Under the pieces are notes generated by a model. The model searched no databases. It saw only the letters and a list, made by a program, of their open reading frames with translations, and was not told where the DNA came from. Shown in pieces: positions 21,190 to 33,282 of a stretch of DNA of 64,000 nucleotides (positions within the stretch are counted from its first letter, which is position 1; every line of letters begins with the position of its first letter). Source of the DNA: Cladobotryum mycophilum (lineage: Eukaryota; Ascomycota; Sordariomycetes; Hypocreales; Hypocreaceae); NCBI GenBank assembly GCA_036429605.1, contig CM071590.1:4464001-4528000 (forward strand), in the 5' to 3' direction. A program made the position numbers and the translations under genes.

Positions 21190-22737
21190 CTAATAGGCAG
21201 GGCAACCTCCTTCAGCGCGGTGGAAGGCGTTGGAAAAGAACTGCTGCATAGCAGAATAATGAAAAAGGATACCACCCAGAACAGCGGCATGCCAAAGGTT
21301 ATGGCTGCCTCCGATATAGTCGAACATACCCGGGTACCATCGCTCAGGAACCTTGCTAGCATAAACCACGGCGCCTCCAAAATACACCAGGAGTGATTTA
21401 GTGATAGGCGAGTAGAAGCTCCTGACAAACTCTGGTCCATGGGTTATGTAAAGCTGCAAGATAGGCACGAATCCCGTCAGAGCGAGGCCAACATAGAAGG
21501 CAACGCGAGCCCATGCCATATCAGTACCGTTGAATCGCGGGTGCCACGGCAGAATAACGCCACCGACGCCGAGAAAAGCAGTGAGGCCCATGTAAGTCCA
21601 GCGGCTGGGAGGGTCGCAATAGAAGGCGGTATACTCGGTTGTCATAATGGAGGCAGCAATCAGCAAGGAGATGCCAGTATAATCAACACAGGCAAATGTA
21701 GAAATAGCATTGACGTCGGCAACAGCGTTCATAGTGTGCCAAATAATGGAGCATACTAAAGTGACGCAAGCCATCAAGAAAAAGATTGCAGCCACAACAA
21801 CATCTGTCCTAGTGCTAAGATAGAAGTTGGCGCTCGAAGGGTAGAAGTAGAAGGCGATGGCAAGGATAAGGACCAGGCCGACAGCATGAGACCAAATGTT
21901 GATAAATTCGTTGGAAACATTGAAGGCTGATTTGACGCACTCGACTTTGGTTTCAGTGAAACGATAGCCCTTCTTAATATGCGGGTTGTTGCGCCATGGT
22001 GTGGGAAGATCATCATATAGGAGCAGTCCTCTGTCCCTTGCTAGCAATATGGCTTGTTGTATATGCTCCTCCAAAGAGAAGGCCACTCGCACAGCACGCT
22101 CGATTCCTTCGTCGACGACATATCTCGCACGCTCCATGCTTTCATTAGCAACTCGTCGACCCTCGTCCATGAAGGCCTCGGCGGCAGTGGCAGCATTGGC
22201 CAAACCTTGTTCACGCAGCTTGTAGGCACGCGCTTCGAATTCGGATAACATGCCCTCTAGTAGGTCGATTCCCACACTGGCCTTTTCATGTAGCGAGCTT
22301 GTGGCAGCAAGGGTCTCTTGATATCGCAGCTCCAGTGTTTCAATCATGATATGCAGCCTACGTCGGCCAGCGCCGATGACTTCCTCGGACGCTTGGGAAC
22401 ATTGCGTGCGAACAGCTTGAAGGGTGGAGAATGCGCGCGAGATGCTCGAGTCTTTTCCGAGGTCGACATAGCTCTCAATGAAATCGAGTCGTCTCTCCAG
22501 CTCAGTGAGGAACAAATCGACCTTGAGAAGGAGATTTTCTTCCCCCTCTATGATAGTGCCGATGATGGACTTTCTCCTAGGTATGAAGTGGGAATGTCGT
22601 CGTCTTCGCGCCTGTTGTATAGTTTCGCGGCGCACGTCTGCACCGGAGGCAGCCGTGGCTGGTGATGTTATTATTAAGGCCTCATCTTCGTGGGCTCTGA
22701 AGCAAGCCGACGTGAGAGCTGTGGTTACGTCGGCCAT
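21190..22737 (-). CDS. PAQR/haemolysin-III family membrane receptor, Izh3-like
   Basis: Single exon, 515 aa. The ATG at 22737 (MADVTTALTSACF) follows an untranslated stretch without earlier ATG. The C-terminal half is a seven-helix PAQR domain: NEFINIWSHAVGLVLILAI opens it; CSIIWHTMNAV and GSHNLWHAAVLGGILFHY hold the His residues that bind zinc in adiponectin-receptor relatives. The N-terminal ~240 residues are a soluble helical extension (rich in Glu, Arg and Ala, coiled-coil-like). This long extension is the reason for comparing it with yeast Izh3 rather than Izh1/2. Yeast Izh proteins affect zinc and sterol/lipid homeostasis. Location is probably ER or plasma membrane (inference). Confidence 0.92.
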   Translation of the reverse strand: MADVTTALTSACFRAHEDEALIITSPATAASGADVRRETIQQARRRRHSHFIPRRKSIIGTIIEGEENLLLKVDLFLTELERRLDFIESYVDLGKDSSISRAFSTLQAVRTQCSQASEEVIGAGRRRLHIMIETLELRYQETLAATSSLHEKASVGIDLLEGMLSEFEARAYKLREQGLANAATAAEAFMDEGRRVANESMERARYVVDEGIERAVRVAFSLEEHIQQAILLARDRGLLLYDDLPTPWRNNPHIKKGYRFTETKVECVKSAFNVSNEFINIWSHAVGLVLILAIAFYFYPSSANFYLSTRTDVVVAAIFFLMACVTLVCSIIWHTMNAVADVNAISTFACVDYTGISLLIAASIMTTEYTAFYCDPPSRWTYMGLTAFLGVGGVILPWHPRFNGTDMAWARVAFYVGLALTGFVPILQLYITHGPEFVRSFYSPITKSLLVYFGGAVVYASKVPERWYPGMFDYIGGSHNLWHAAVLGGILFHYSAMQQFFSNAFHRAEGGCPAY

Positions 22738-24258
22738 TGTTGTTCCTTGTCGGCCGTGGATCTCCACGGACGTTGTGCTGTGAGTGTAATATTTGTTTTG
22801 TTCGTACTACGGCCGCCTTGGTAGCAAGTCTGGTCGTAAAAGATGTGACGGCGCCTAGAGGTATGAGAGATTTGTTTCGTTGACAACCCTTTTACATAAG
22901 ACACGAGCCCAGAGAGAGGTGAATGATTGGCTAGACTGGAAGTGGGAGGCGATGCGATTCTTTACTCAATGCAGATTTTCCCAGATGTTGATCCTAGTCT
23001 AGGAAATGCTGAGATGCGATAGCCCAACGTTTTGCGACGATTGGCTGAAGTTGGTAGACCCCGTTTCTTTTTTTGCCGTAGTTCCTCGGCTGTGCAGGTC
23101 CCGTGTGCATATACAGTGCGCCTCACAGGTGGGAAGTGCCGCATTAATTTAGGGTCTTGAATTGGCGTGTATCCAAAAAGAAATGTTGATCAACAGCGTT
23201 GTTGTTGCGGTTGTAGGAGCAAGAAGGAAAGAATAGGAAGAAGAAGAAGAAAAGAGGGAATCGACGAGAAGAATATTCTCAGTCAAAAAAAGTAAGAAGA
23301 AGGAAGGAGTGTGTGAGAATGAGAACGAGGACTGAAGAATGGGCAACAGAAGGAGTAGTGGGTTATAAGAAAAGAAAGCAACGTTCTTCGTTTGATTAAA
23401 TAAGGTCACAAGGGTCCCAGAGGCATTTTCCCCCCTCTCTCTTTTGGCCTCTCTCTCTCTCTCGCTCTCTGGCTTTCCTTTTTCCTTTCAGTCCAGAGCC
23501 GGGGAAGCACATGCGAAAATGGCACCCCCAAAAAAAGACACAATTTGCCATTACCTACTTACCTCTCCTGCTAAGATGGTCACTTGTCCGCTAGGTTGCT
23601 ATTTGATTAGGTGAGAATGGGGGTTTTCGGTTTTATTAGTTGCTGCAGGTAAGTCAATTCGGTGCATCACGCTCCAACGTTTACTGGCTGCTACTGGCTC
23701 GACAGGGCCTATAGTGGGCACTTTGTCCCTTATCAATAAATGATCAGCGCCTGCTTTTCTCCAGATTTGTCTCTCATTTGGAACAAGTCAAGCCTTGGCG
23801 TCAAGGGTGAGGGGGGAGTACATGTTACATCATTAGCACGCGGTCACTTCTTGTACCTCGCAAGTATCTCGGACTAATCTAAAATGACCCGGGTCTTTCC
23901 GCCTCCGCATTCTCTTCTTCTGCTCAAGTTTACTAAGAGTAGACTGCCGTAGAGGGGTACTTTTAGTTACGTACTCCATCGTGACAAAGCGCCCCGAATC
24001 ATGTACCTCCTGTCTCCTGCAGCTTTGTAATTACACCTTTATGCAGCATCTACGGAGCAATGTACCCTAGACTGTACTTTTCTCAGCCTCGTCCGTCTTC
24101 CTCTCAACGCCAACCAATGCACCCCGGTCACTGTCAGCCTTATCCTGCATTTGCAAACTACACATCAACAACAACAATCCACTCCGTATCATCTCTCAAA
24201 AACCAACATTTACCCAAATTAATTAAACCCGCCCGTCCACAATTAACCTACGCTCACC
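22738..24258. other. Divergent promoter region of the PAQR and THOC5 genes
   Basis: 1.5 kb with no gene. On the PAQR side it has long A/G-rich (minus-strand CT-rich) sequence at 23210-23350 and a CT microsatellite-like tract at 23430-23470. No other feature recognised. Confidence 0.5.
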
Positions 24259-25028
24259 ATGGCCGTTGAAAAAATCGTCACGGAACCAGCTCTTGTCGCC
24301 GTCCTTCAGATTTCAGATCAGGCTCGCGACCAGGCTCACGCGTTGCTCCAACTCGCCGACCAAGCAAGCGACGGCCGAGCCACTGCCGATACACAAGCCG
24401 AGATCGCCAAACAGCAAAAGCACCTTTTCACAAACATCTCCCATCTGCGCGGTCTCCACCGCACTGCCTGTCTTTCTGCCCGCGAGACCAAGGCTCATAC
24501 CGCCGAGGCCAGACAAGAAGTCGACCGCCTTCACCTCCAACTCCAAAACTTGTATTATGAGCAGCGACATCTGCAAGGCGAAATATCCGCATGCGAATCT
24601 TATGAGTGCGTCCGCTCTATCATTTCTCAACCTTTTTCTTCTTCTTCTGCCTTTTACATTGCCGTCGCTAACGATAATACATCAGTCACAAATATCAGCA
24701 ACTCCCACTCATCGCCATTGAGGAATTCCTAGCCCAGCATCCCGAACATGCCAACTCCGACGAGAACATGTTGATGTTTGCGCGAATAGAACATGAACGG
24801 GAAGAGCGCGAGGCGCTCGAACAGCGACGCCAAGAGCTTCTAAAGAGGAAACAGAAGCTCATTGCCGACAACAAGAGGAGAAAGGATGATTTGGCCAACT
24901 TGGACCAAGATCTCGAAAAGTTTATTGATGTTTGTCAAGTTCCTCCATACCGGCACCCGCGATGATCCCTAACGTTGTTCTCATAGGCTGCTAAACCCAT
25001 TCTGGAGCTGTTTGAAAAGGCTCCATGA
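24259..25028 (+). CDS. THO complex subunit 5 (THOC5/Fmip) homologue, fungal short form
   Basis: Exons 24259-24605, 24686-24929 and 24987-25028; 210 aa. THO couples transcription to mRNA packaging and export. The protein is almost wholly coiled coil. Conserved blocks: LHLQLQNLYYEQRHLQGEI then ACESYDH across the first splice site (GA|T CAC), LPLIAIEEFLAQHPEHA, and DDLANLDQDLEKFID leading over the second splice site into AAKPILELFEKAP. Introns have CTAAC branch points just before the acceptors; the donors GTGCGT and GTTTGT are weaker. Length agrees with my memory of the short fungal members, which correspond to the N-terminal part of animal THOC5. Nuclear. Confidence 0.9.
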
Positions 25029-25793
25029 AGTGCCTATTCGAAAAGAACCCAGTTACGCTGATGAATACTACAGACGCTCGTCGTCACCTACATACGGTAA
25101 AACGAGCAGCGTTTGATCTGTATTGTCAGGATCCAAATTCCAGAGAAGCGTTCAAAATGGTCCCGGCGGTTTCTTCTTGGATCGTAATATACGGAAAATC
25201 CCGGTTCGTCGTCTTCCTAACCCGCGAAGCAATACTTGCTACCGTCCGAGGAATAAAAAGAAACATCAGTTTCATCCATGCAGCCGGTATTGTGAACCGA
25301 AAGGTAATCCACTGGACTTGGAATGGGAAGCAAGGGGGTTTCTATGCGGGAAGGAGGGGGCATTTAGAGAAAATAGCAGCAATGTCTGCATTTGCTGTAC
25401 AGCCTGTCAGGGAGCAACTCTTTTAACTTGCCAACTATATATCCCTGAGATGCTTTAGTTATGCACTTTGGGATCTCATTTGGTGCCTATCAAACGAAGA
25501 GATGACGGTCTGCGATCTTAATATGAGCTGGGCTGTTGCGCACATCATTAAATAAGAAAGCAAAGCTCGAAAGTAGTAGAGTTCAAATTCGCATTATTCC
25601 TATGATAAGATATTGAAATTATAATACACGCGCGTTTAACCTGCAAAAGCCAGTGGTTTCAAATTTACCGGCGACTTTTTTGAAATCATCCCAAGAAAGC
25701 CCCTTAAAACATTGCACTCCGTAGTCTGAATGTCGCCGCCCAGAGAGGTAAGGTTGTGTTCAGTCATGGCATACCCATAAGGAACCACCAAAC
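25029..25793. other. Convergent intergenic region
   Basis: Between the 3' ends of THOC5 and ARS2. A 133-codon open frame starts at the THOC5 stop (ATG overlapping it) but looks like untranslated sequence. No gene called. Confidence 0.5.
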
Positions 25794-28526
25794 CTAGTAG
25801 TTGAGCTCACCACCACCGCTTCCAGAAACATGATCAAGGTCCTCGTAGCTCTTCAGACTGCGACCTTGCACAGCTTCACGGGGGCCAGCTGCCGCTCCAC
25901 CAGCTCCATCTCCCCATCGGGATCCACCATTGCGGTTACGACCTCCACCTCCATCCCATCGATTTCCTCCTCCACGACGTTCGTATGGTGTCGAGCGGTG
26001 CTGTCCGCCACGACCGCCAGACATGCCGCCACGACGAACAGGCCCTCCAGAACGTTCATCACCGGCCGGGTTCCAGCCATTTGCCTGCATGCCGGGGAAC
26101 ATTGGGGGAAATTATTAGGTGCTATTTGGAATCCCGGCATGTTGATTATACCGCTCATGGCAAAGTTTTGCAGATTGAAGCCGCGCGGGGTTCCCGAGGT
26201 AGATTGGCCATTGGCGGGAGGGAAATGGCCATTAGAATTGGCATCTGTTCGAGATGGAGCAATATGTGCAGGGTCCATCACGTAGGCATTAATGAGTTCA
26301 AACTAATATCCAGTTAGCTTCAAAAATTCGCGGTCAATGTTCGCTTATTGACATAACTTACCTCTTGTTTCAGGCCCTCCAGCCAGTCGGTATGCCTCTT
26401 CTCCACGTGCTTTTTCCAAAAATGATCCTCCTTGAATAGCTTGGTGCATTCTGGGACTTTGCATCTCCATTTGTGTTCATCTTCTTGCTTGACATACTTG
26501 ACAAGCTCTTCATCAATGGCCTCCTCCGCAGGTCTTCCGCCTAGTTTGCGAATATCAACTGTATCAGGTTCCAGAATCTGCATTACTTTATCCTCAAAAG
26601 TCTTGACCCAATTATAGGCTCGTAGAAGCTGCTGCTCCGTCTTCGAGGAGGTGTTGCGAAACTTCTTGTCCCCGTCAATACCATCTATCTCACCATCATC
26701 CACAGGTTCACCTCGCTTCTTGTCTGGGAAGGGCTCTCCGCTGGCACTTGCTCTAGCTACAGCTCGAGCCGTGGATGACAAGGTGCTTCGAGGACGGCGA
26801 AGATGACCGCCAGCGCACTTTCGTGTAAGTTCGTGGACAGAATCACTCTCAAAGACACAGAAGAAACAGAAATGGAAGACACGACGCAGATATTCGATCA
26901 AAAGGTCGAGTTGCTTCTTCTTGACAAGGAGATCTTCATCGTCAACCTCCTCATCATTCACAGCGCCCTCTTCTTCCTCTTCTTCATCTTCCTCTGCCAT
27001 ACCATCCTCATCCTCATCCATGGCCACATCCATCGCAAGCTCCCGCGTCTTCTTTACTGTTTTGGCTGGCGTAGGGAGAATAGCAGGCTGAAGACGACCG
27101 GCATTCCTGAGATCTTCGACCTTTTCCTCAACCTTCAAAATTGCCTGGAAATCTGATCCAAAATCTCCCTCAAACTTATTAACCAGACGCTGCACCAAAT
27201 GCAGATCTTTTTCGATCCGCTCTGGGGCAGAGAATAGATCCCAAAGTGCCTTCTTCCTGGGATGCATAGGAGGGTTGTGGACTCCAACATGGCAGACGAA
27301 ATCTCCCCGTGCTTCATCCTTGACAGTCTTGCCATTTACAGCCTCGAGTGCCTTTTCCGCGGTTGATGCTGGGGGCGATGAACTTGGGGGTTCGACACCA
27401 TCTTCATCCATGGCGTCGGCACGATCCATGGTGGGCGCGGCATCGGAAGATGGATGCAACATGACCCAACCGATGCGGTGGTATCGCTTGCTAGGATTGG
27501 GATCAGAGAGAGAAAGCCATTTAAAGCCACCTTCTTCTTCACCTAGATGTTCTCTGCAAAAGGCCTCTAGATTATGTCGGCTAACATGCGGCGCGATGGT
27601 CTTGATGAGCAGGGTGGGCTGGAATTGATTCTCGTCACGGACGTCCGCTCCGTTGGCAGGGACAAGATCACCAACACCGAGAATTTCGTTGGCAGCTGTA
27701 GCCTCCCCTTCTTCTTTCTCCACTACACCGCCGGCACCATTACTTTCGCTCTTTGGGAGACCTTCGAGGGAAAATTCATCAAAAGTGCCCGACTCCAGAT
27801 CCTGTTCCCATTGGCCATAGGCTCCTCGACGGAACTCGATGAGCTTAGATCTAAACTCATCCCTAATTTCTGGGACATATCTTTCTCTGAACCATTGCTC
27901 CTTCTTGTGTTCTGATACGAAGGATCTGGCCATCTTGGCCTGGAGCTCCTCCTTGTATGAATCGTATGCCATTTGGATCTTTGCCTTTTCCTTGTCCCGA
28001 TCTTCTTGTGTCTGATTTCGAGGTCTTTCCGGCTCCCGCCTTCGTCCGGTGCGTGCTCGCTCCTTTTCATCCTTGATCTTCTCATTCACTCTCCACCATT
28101 CACCAAAGTAAGAAAATCCGACCTGGTAAGGTAGTCGAGCAGGATCAGCAAGGGGATTTACCGCCACGCCAGAGGCGTTGCTTTCATGGCCCGGAACGTA
28201 GCGATCGATATTTGCAGGCGGTGAAGTCACACGGCGCCGATCGTCTCGCTCACGATCATCTCGGCGAGATCGAGGCTCATAGCGATCAATTGGAGCCGGG
28301 GAACGAGACCGTCGGCGATCGCGTCGCTCATTGACTATGTCGTGTCAGTGGTGTTGATTGATTCAGCAAGAAAGCACTTCAAGGGATAGATCAACGCACC
28401 GGGTGATCTCCCTCCTCGGTAAAAATTATCGTTCCGATCCTCCCTCGTCCTAGAGTCTTCGCGGGCCCAATTTCTCTCGTTGGGGGAACGAGTTGACGGG
28501 TCGCGATATGAGGAATAGGAATCCAT
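25794..28526 (-). CDS. ARS2/SERRATE homologue (C2H2 zinc-finger RNA-processing factor), one frame break
   Basis: Exons 28526-28400, 28334-26362 and 26302-25794. ARS2 (fission yeast Pir2) binds the nuclear cap-binding complex and directs capped RNA to processing or decay. Order: RS/RD-rich N-terminus; SERRATE/Ars2 N-terminal domain (YQVGFSYFGEWWRVNEKIK ...); an RRM-like middle; acidic runs; the conserved LIEYLRRVFHFCFFCVFES segment; a C2H2 finger CKVPECTKLFKEDHFWKKH with H at the KRH end, around residue 667; then an RGG-rich tail ending SGGGELNY. Introns have GTGCGT and GTAAGT donors and the second has a CTAAC branch. Near 26104-26108 the frame shifts by one: FQIAPNNFP continues as MFPGMQANGWNP only if one more C (G on the plus strand) is present in the run of five. 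Without it the protein would end in an unrelated 60-residue tail. Confidence 0.9.
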
Positions 28527-29865
28527 GCTGTTTTCGTGGTAACAATGTCTTGGCTTCCAAGTTATTATTTGCTACACACACCAGAGGTTATTGTCACCTC
28601 TCTTAACGATTCGGTTGAGGGCGCGGCCTGTAGGATGGCGACACAATGGCGGTTAGAGAAGACATTCTGAACAAAAGATGGGACAAGTATATGCAAAGAC
28701 GAGAGTAAATGGGAAAAGAAGGTGTTTTGATCAATTGCACTTCGGCACGTATTTTGGGAGGGCGAATAGGGAGGAGTGGCAGCAGCATTGACGACTGAGG
28801 GTCGAGTTGGAAAACAATGGTAATGGTCGTGGAAACGGGCAGAGACGGACAAGTAGTCGTCAGGGAGAACAGGATTGAGATGAAGGGACAGGTTAAGCAA
28901 AGGCAAAATGGTTGAACGAGGCGAGAAGGGAATAACGAACTGAATCAATAAGCGCCAATTAATGATGGGCGATTGCGCGACTGCGTGATGTGATGCGCCT
29001 GGAAGCAGAGCAGCGGAGATGTGAGTTGTAGAAAGTAAGATCAGAAGATGAGATAGAGGAAGGAGGCTGAACCAGTAGTAAGGTAATCATGAACTAGAAC
29101 AACTGTAGAGAGAGTGGAGCCGAAAGCGGCCGCGTCTTCTGTACCTGGAGCTGCTGCGCGCGACCTGCTGGTGTTACTGCGTACAGTGGGTGTATCAGTG
29201 GACCACTCCTCCGTGTTAGCGCTAACAGTGCACTCCAGGGCTGCTTCTAGGTGGGAACCTGGCTATTGTTTGGTGCTGTTGGTGCTGCGAAATGCGCGTT
29301 ATGAATAGCACCTGTGGGGTTGGTGAATACGTGTGTGTGTGGGGCCATCGAACAATCGCTGTATCAGCTCCGCCTTTTCAGTACGGAGCCACAGAGCTAG
29401 GTACTCAAGTATACAGTACCAAAGTCTAAAGGCACTGTATTATCGCGTGTAACCCTGGTAGCCAATAGGAGAGGTCTAATGTCCTTGTCCATCCACCCTG
29501 ACTGGAAGGTGGCGATCTCCGGGGGTGGTGGTGGTGAGCCCAAACGCCCAAAATGCAATATCGCCTTTATAAAACCCATCCCTCTCAAGTAACGAAGTCG
29601 TTATTGTCAAATGGATATCTGCTTCAGCTCAAATTGTTTAAAACAAGGCAAGCTAAACAAACTGCAACCCTTCCGTATGATGCCATTGGGTGGCTCATTG
29701 TGTCGAGTAGCAGTAGCCAATAGGTGTCCTAAAGGTTGAAGAGGACGGGAAGAAAACCACTTGTGTTCATCCTCCATATTAATCTGGCACTACATGCTTT
29801 ATCCATACCCAGAACTGCCCCGTTGAACATACTGTACTGTCGATTATATCACACACAGCGAGAAG
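28527..29865. other. Divergent promoter region of ARS2 and MoCo sulfurase genes
   Basis: 1.3 kb with no supported gene. A CT-rich minus-strand leader is seen before ARS2. GT repeats near 29330. Nothing else recognised. Confidence 0.5.
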
Positions 29866-32391
29866 ATGGCTAAACTCCATTACAACGATGCCGTCGAGGC
29901 TTTCCGAGACCAGGAATATCCGATGCTCAAAGGTGAATCGTCAATCTTCTTATATCAGCTTCGCTTTGCTGAGACATAATAAACTCTAGACTCTATTTAT
30001 CTGGACCATGCCGGATCTACACTCTGCTCAAAGTCTCTGATGGACGCCTTTGCAACGGAAATGACCTCGGTCTTATATGGAAATCCTCATTCCGCATCCT
30101 CGTCATCTCAACTCTCCGCATCACGAATAGAGGACGTAAGACTTCATTTGTTAAGATTCTTCAAGGCTGATCCCACTCAATACGATCTGGTGTTTGTATC
30201 AAACGCTACGGCTGGCGTGAAACTTGTAGTGGAAGGTTTGAGGTCTTTGCCTCAAGGCTACTGCTTTGCATACCACGAAGCTTGCCACACCAGCTTAATA
30301 GGAGCTAGAGAAGAATCGCAACAAAATATTTGTCTCAGTGACATTGCGGTACGGTCCTGGTTGAAAGGCGAAAGCCCATTTATGTCATCGGTTTCGAAGG
30401 CATCGGCCACGCTCTTTGCCTACTCTGCACAGTCCCATATGAACGGGAGACGCTATCCGTTAACCTGGTCCAAAGATGTAAAGAAGCAGTCTCAGGATGC
30501 TTCCTCGCCCATCTTCACCCTGCTCGATGTGGCTTCACTGGCTGCCACCTCCCAACTCGACCTGTCGGATCCCCAGCTAGCCCCTGATTTCGTTGTCCTA
30601 AGTCTTTATAAAATCTTTGGCTTCCCCGACCTCGGTACACTGATAGTGCGGCGCTCCGCCGAGTCTATCTGGGACAACCGGAAGTACTTTGGCGGCGGCA
30701 CCGTAGATATGGTGCTCTGTGGAAAAGAGCAATGGCACGTTTCAAAATCTCGGTCTCTTCATGAACGCCTAGAGGACGGCACCCTTCCATTTCACAGTAT
30801 TATGGCTATCGATATAGCGTTGAAAACGCAGATAAAGCTGTTTGGTTCGATGGACCGGATTAGCTTTCACACGGCTTACCTGCGCCACGAGCTATTCCAC
30901 GGTCTCTGCCAGCTAAGGCACTGGAACGGCGAACCTGTTTGCACCATGTATACGGAGCCACCTAACAATGAATCATCAGCTGGGAGCGGGCCAGTCGTCT
31001 CGTTCAATATCAGGGATAGTGGAGGGTCTTGGATTGGACTTGCCGAATTGGAAAAGTTAACAATCTTGAAAAAGATCCATATCCGGACAGGAGGGCTATG
31101 CAGCCCCGCTGGGATAGCCTCAGCTCTTGACTTACAGCCGTGGGAAATGAGGAATAATCTCTCCTCTGGGTTCAAATGCGGCGAGGACACCGGCACGTCA
31201 TCTATCAAGCCTACCGGTGTCATTAGGGCAAGTCTTGGAGCCATGAGTACCAAGTCAGATGTCCATCTGTTCGTTGACTTTGTCAAAGAGTTCTTTGCAG
31301 AAAATGAGCCAGACCCGCCGCCCAAAACCGATTCAATGGCAGAGGATGGCCAGCCTTCATCGGGCCTTCGAGTAAGAACTATCACAGTTTTCCCGATCAA
31401 GAGCTGTGGTGGTTTTAAAGTTCCACCGGGGGTTGGGTGGGAAGTGCGGGCTGAAGGATTAGCATGGGATCGTGAGTGGTGTTTGATCCACCGAGGGTCA
31501 GGGCAAGCTCTTAGTCAAAAACGCTACCCCAAGATGGCTCTATTGCGGCCATCCCTGATCTTTGACAAGGACATTCTGCGTGTGAAGTATCACGGGGAAA
31601 TGGTCAGTGATGAACCAGGAGAGGTGGATATTCCACTATCCGCTGATCCCTCTCTCTTTGATTCAAACTTCCGCCAGACCTCCTCTAGAGTATGTGGAGA
31701 GGAAATTAGTGCACAGGCCTACATTTCTGAAGATATCAACAACTTTTTTACGGATGCACTCGGTGTGCCCTGTGTTCTTGCCAGGTTTCCGCCAGGTGGC
31801 CATGGCTCAAGTAGTAGGTCTTCGAAGGCTCAAATGCAGAAACATCAGAAACGAGAACGAGTTCGGTCCGTGTTTCCAGGGTCTCTTCCGGACATGCCGT
31901 CACCTCCTGATTCAGACTCTGAGCAGCAAAAGCAAAAGCAACTGGGGAAAATATTACTTTCCAACGAAAGCCCCATCTTAATGGTACACGCTGCGAGCAT
32001 ATCGATGCTGAATAAGGAGATCGAGTACAGAGGCGGCGATGTTGTTTCACAGTCGGCATTCCGCGCCAACATCGTCATAGAGAACGCACCAGGCCATGAC
32101 GCGCAACCACCTTACTCGGAGGATTTCTGGGGCATGATCCACATAGGAAGCCAAGACTTTAAACTTCTGGGAGCTTGTCAAAGATGCCAAATGGTCTGCG
32201 TGGATCAAGAAACGGGCGAACGAAAGCAAGAACCCTTTGTTACGTTGGCCAAGACAAGGAGGTTCGACGGCAAGGTCTACTTTGGTGCACACATGCGACA
32301 CGATCCCGGAGACAAGCCATGCAGCCCAGGCACATGTCCCACAATAAAGGTAGGAGACTTTGTGTCAGTTAACAAGCAATATACCAATTAG
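29866..32391 (+). CDS. Molybdenum cofactor sulfurase
   Basis: Exons 29866-29932 and 29990-32391; 822 aa, the normal length. It transfers sulfur from cysteine to the molybdenum cofactor to activate xanthine dehydrogenase and aldehyde oxidase (HxB in Aspergillus). N-terminal class V aminotransferase (NifS-like) domain: IYLDHAGSTLCSKS (spans the splice junction), then YGNPHSASSSSQLS and the PLP site SLYKIFGFPDLG with Lys230. An internal Cys-containing RTGGLCSPAGIA matches the cysteine-desulfurase active loop. Then the MOSC N-terminal barrel from about 455 (ITVFPIKSCGGFK) and the MOSC domain with LLGACQRCQMVCVDQETG and GAHMRH. A Ser/Lys/Gln-rich insert (about 630-660) is a linker. Cytosolic. The first exon is short (22 codons) and easily missed. 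Confidence 0.95.
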
Positions 32392-33282
32392 TCTAGACCC
32401 AAGTTTAGGAAAAAGAGAAACGTACAAGGGCTAGATCAGCCACGAATGTGACAACAACCAACCTCTGCTATGAAAGATACACGATGTACATTTACTTGCA
32501 TCGAAGAACTGGGGGAAATTGATTCTCACACCAATATACACATGTGACTGCTTACGAAAAGCTTGGGGACACGTTGATTATTCCACATATGGGGGCTACC
32601 CATTTCCAAAGCATATGCTTAAAGTTAAAAAGCAAAGAAAAACTTAACAAGCACTTTTGTATTATAGCTTACGTATCCTCTTATTTAGGCCGAAGATAAT
32701 ATGGTAGGTCGTCATCCCTATACTGCTGCCAAACCTACGACCAGCATATGAATATTCACCCCCTTACCGAGGCTCTTGGGAGCGACTCAGAGTCACATTT
32801 ATTCTCACTTACTTGGTGTCATCGTATCATACTACAATCTTTATCCTCATGGGGCACAAGACTTTGTGGAGAAAAGGCTAATCCTTCCATCTAAGAACGC
32901 CATAAAAATTCGAAGCATACTACAACAGAGCTTATTCACACGCCTCACACAGGCACGATCATGGTTACCATGACAAGACCACGCCTTCATATCAGCCTTC
33001 TTGGGGAGTTTTTTTCATGTTGAATTCTATTTGAAAGCTATATAAATGATAAGAAAAAAGTTTGTTCATGCAGAGATATTAAACCCTCCCCCTTCCCTCT
33101 AACCCCTAAACTAAAACTTAACTTGGCTCATACATTTCAGAACTATGATGCCCTTGCTATAAAATCTCACCTGCAATCATTATTTCTTTATTTAAAAACC
33201 CTCGGTTTCCCTCTTTTCTTGTCTCTCATTTCCTCCCCGGAAAATTTGTAACTTGATCCTCTCATATCTTCATTTGAACAAT
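32392..33282. other. Intergenic region with chitinase promoter
   Basis: No gene. AT-rich; the last 120 bases have a TATAAAA box and a pyrimidine tract ahead of the chitinase ATG. Confidence 0.5.
33158..33164 (+). promoter_or_regulatory. TATA box of the chitinase gene
   Basis: TATAAAA about 120 bases upstream of the chitinase ATG, followed by a CT-rich stretch (33201-33240) typical of fungal transcription start regions. Confidence 0.55.

Noticed and set aside
25025..25426. 133-codon plus-strand frame overlapping the THOC5 stop
   Set aside because: Its ATG overlaps the THOC5 termination codon, no family features; best read as 3' untranslated region.
26113..26144. Intron to explain the ARS2 frame break
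   Set aside because: The GTATAA donor with the GGCATGCAG acceptor does not place the following exon in the required frame.
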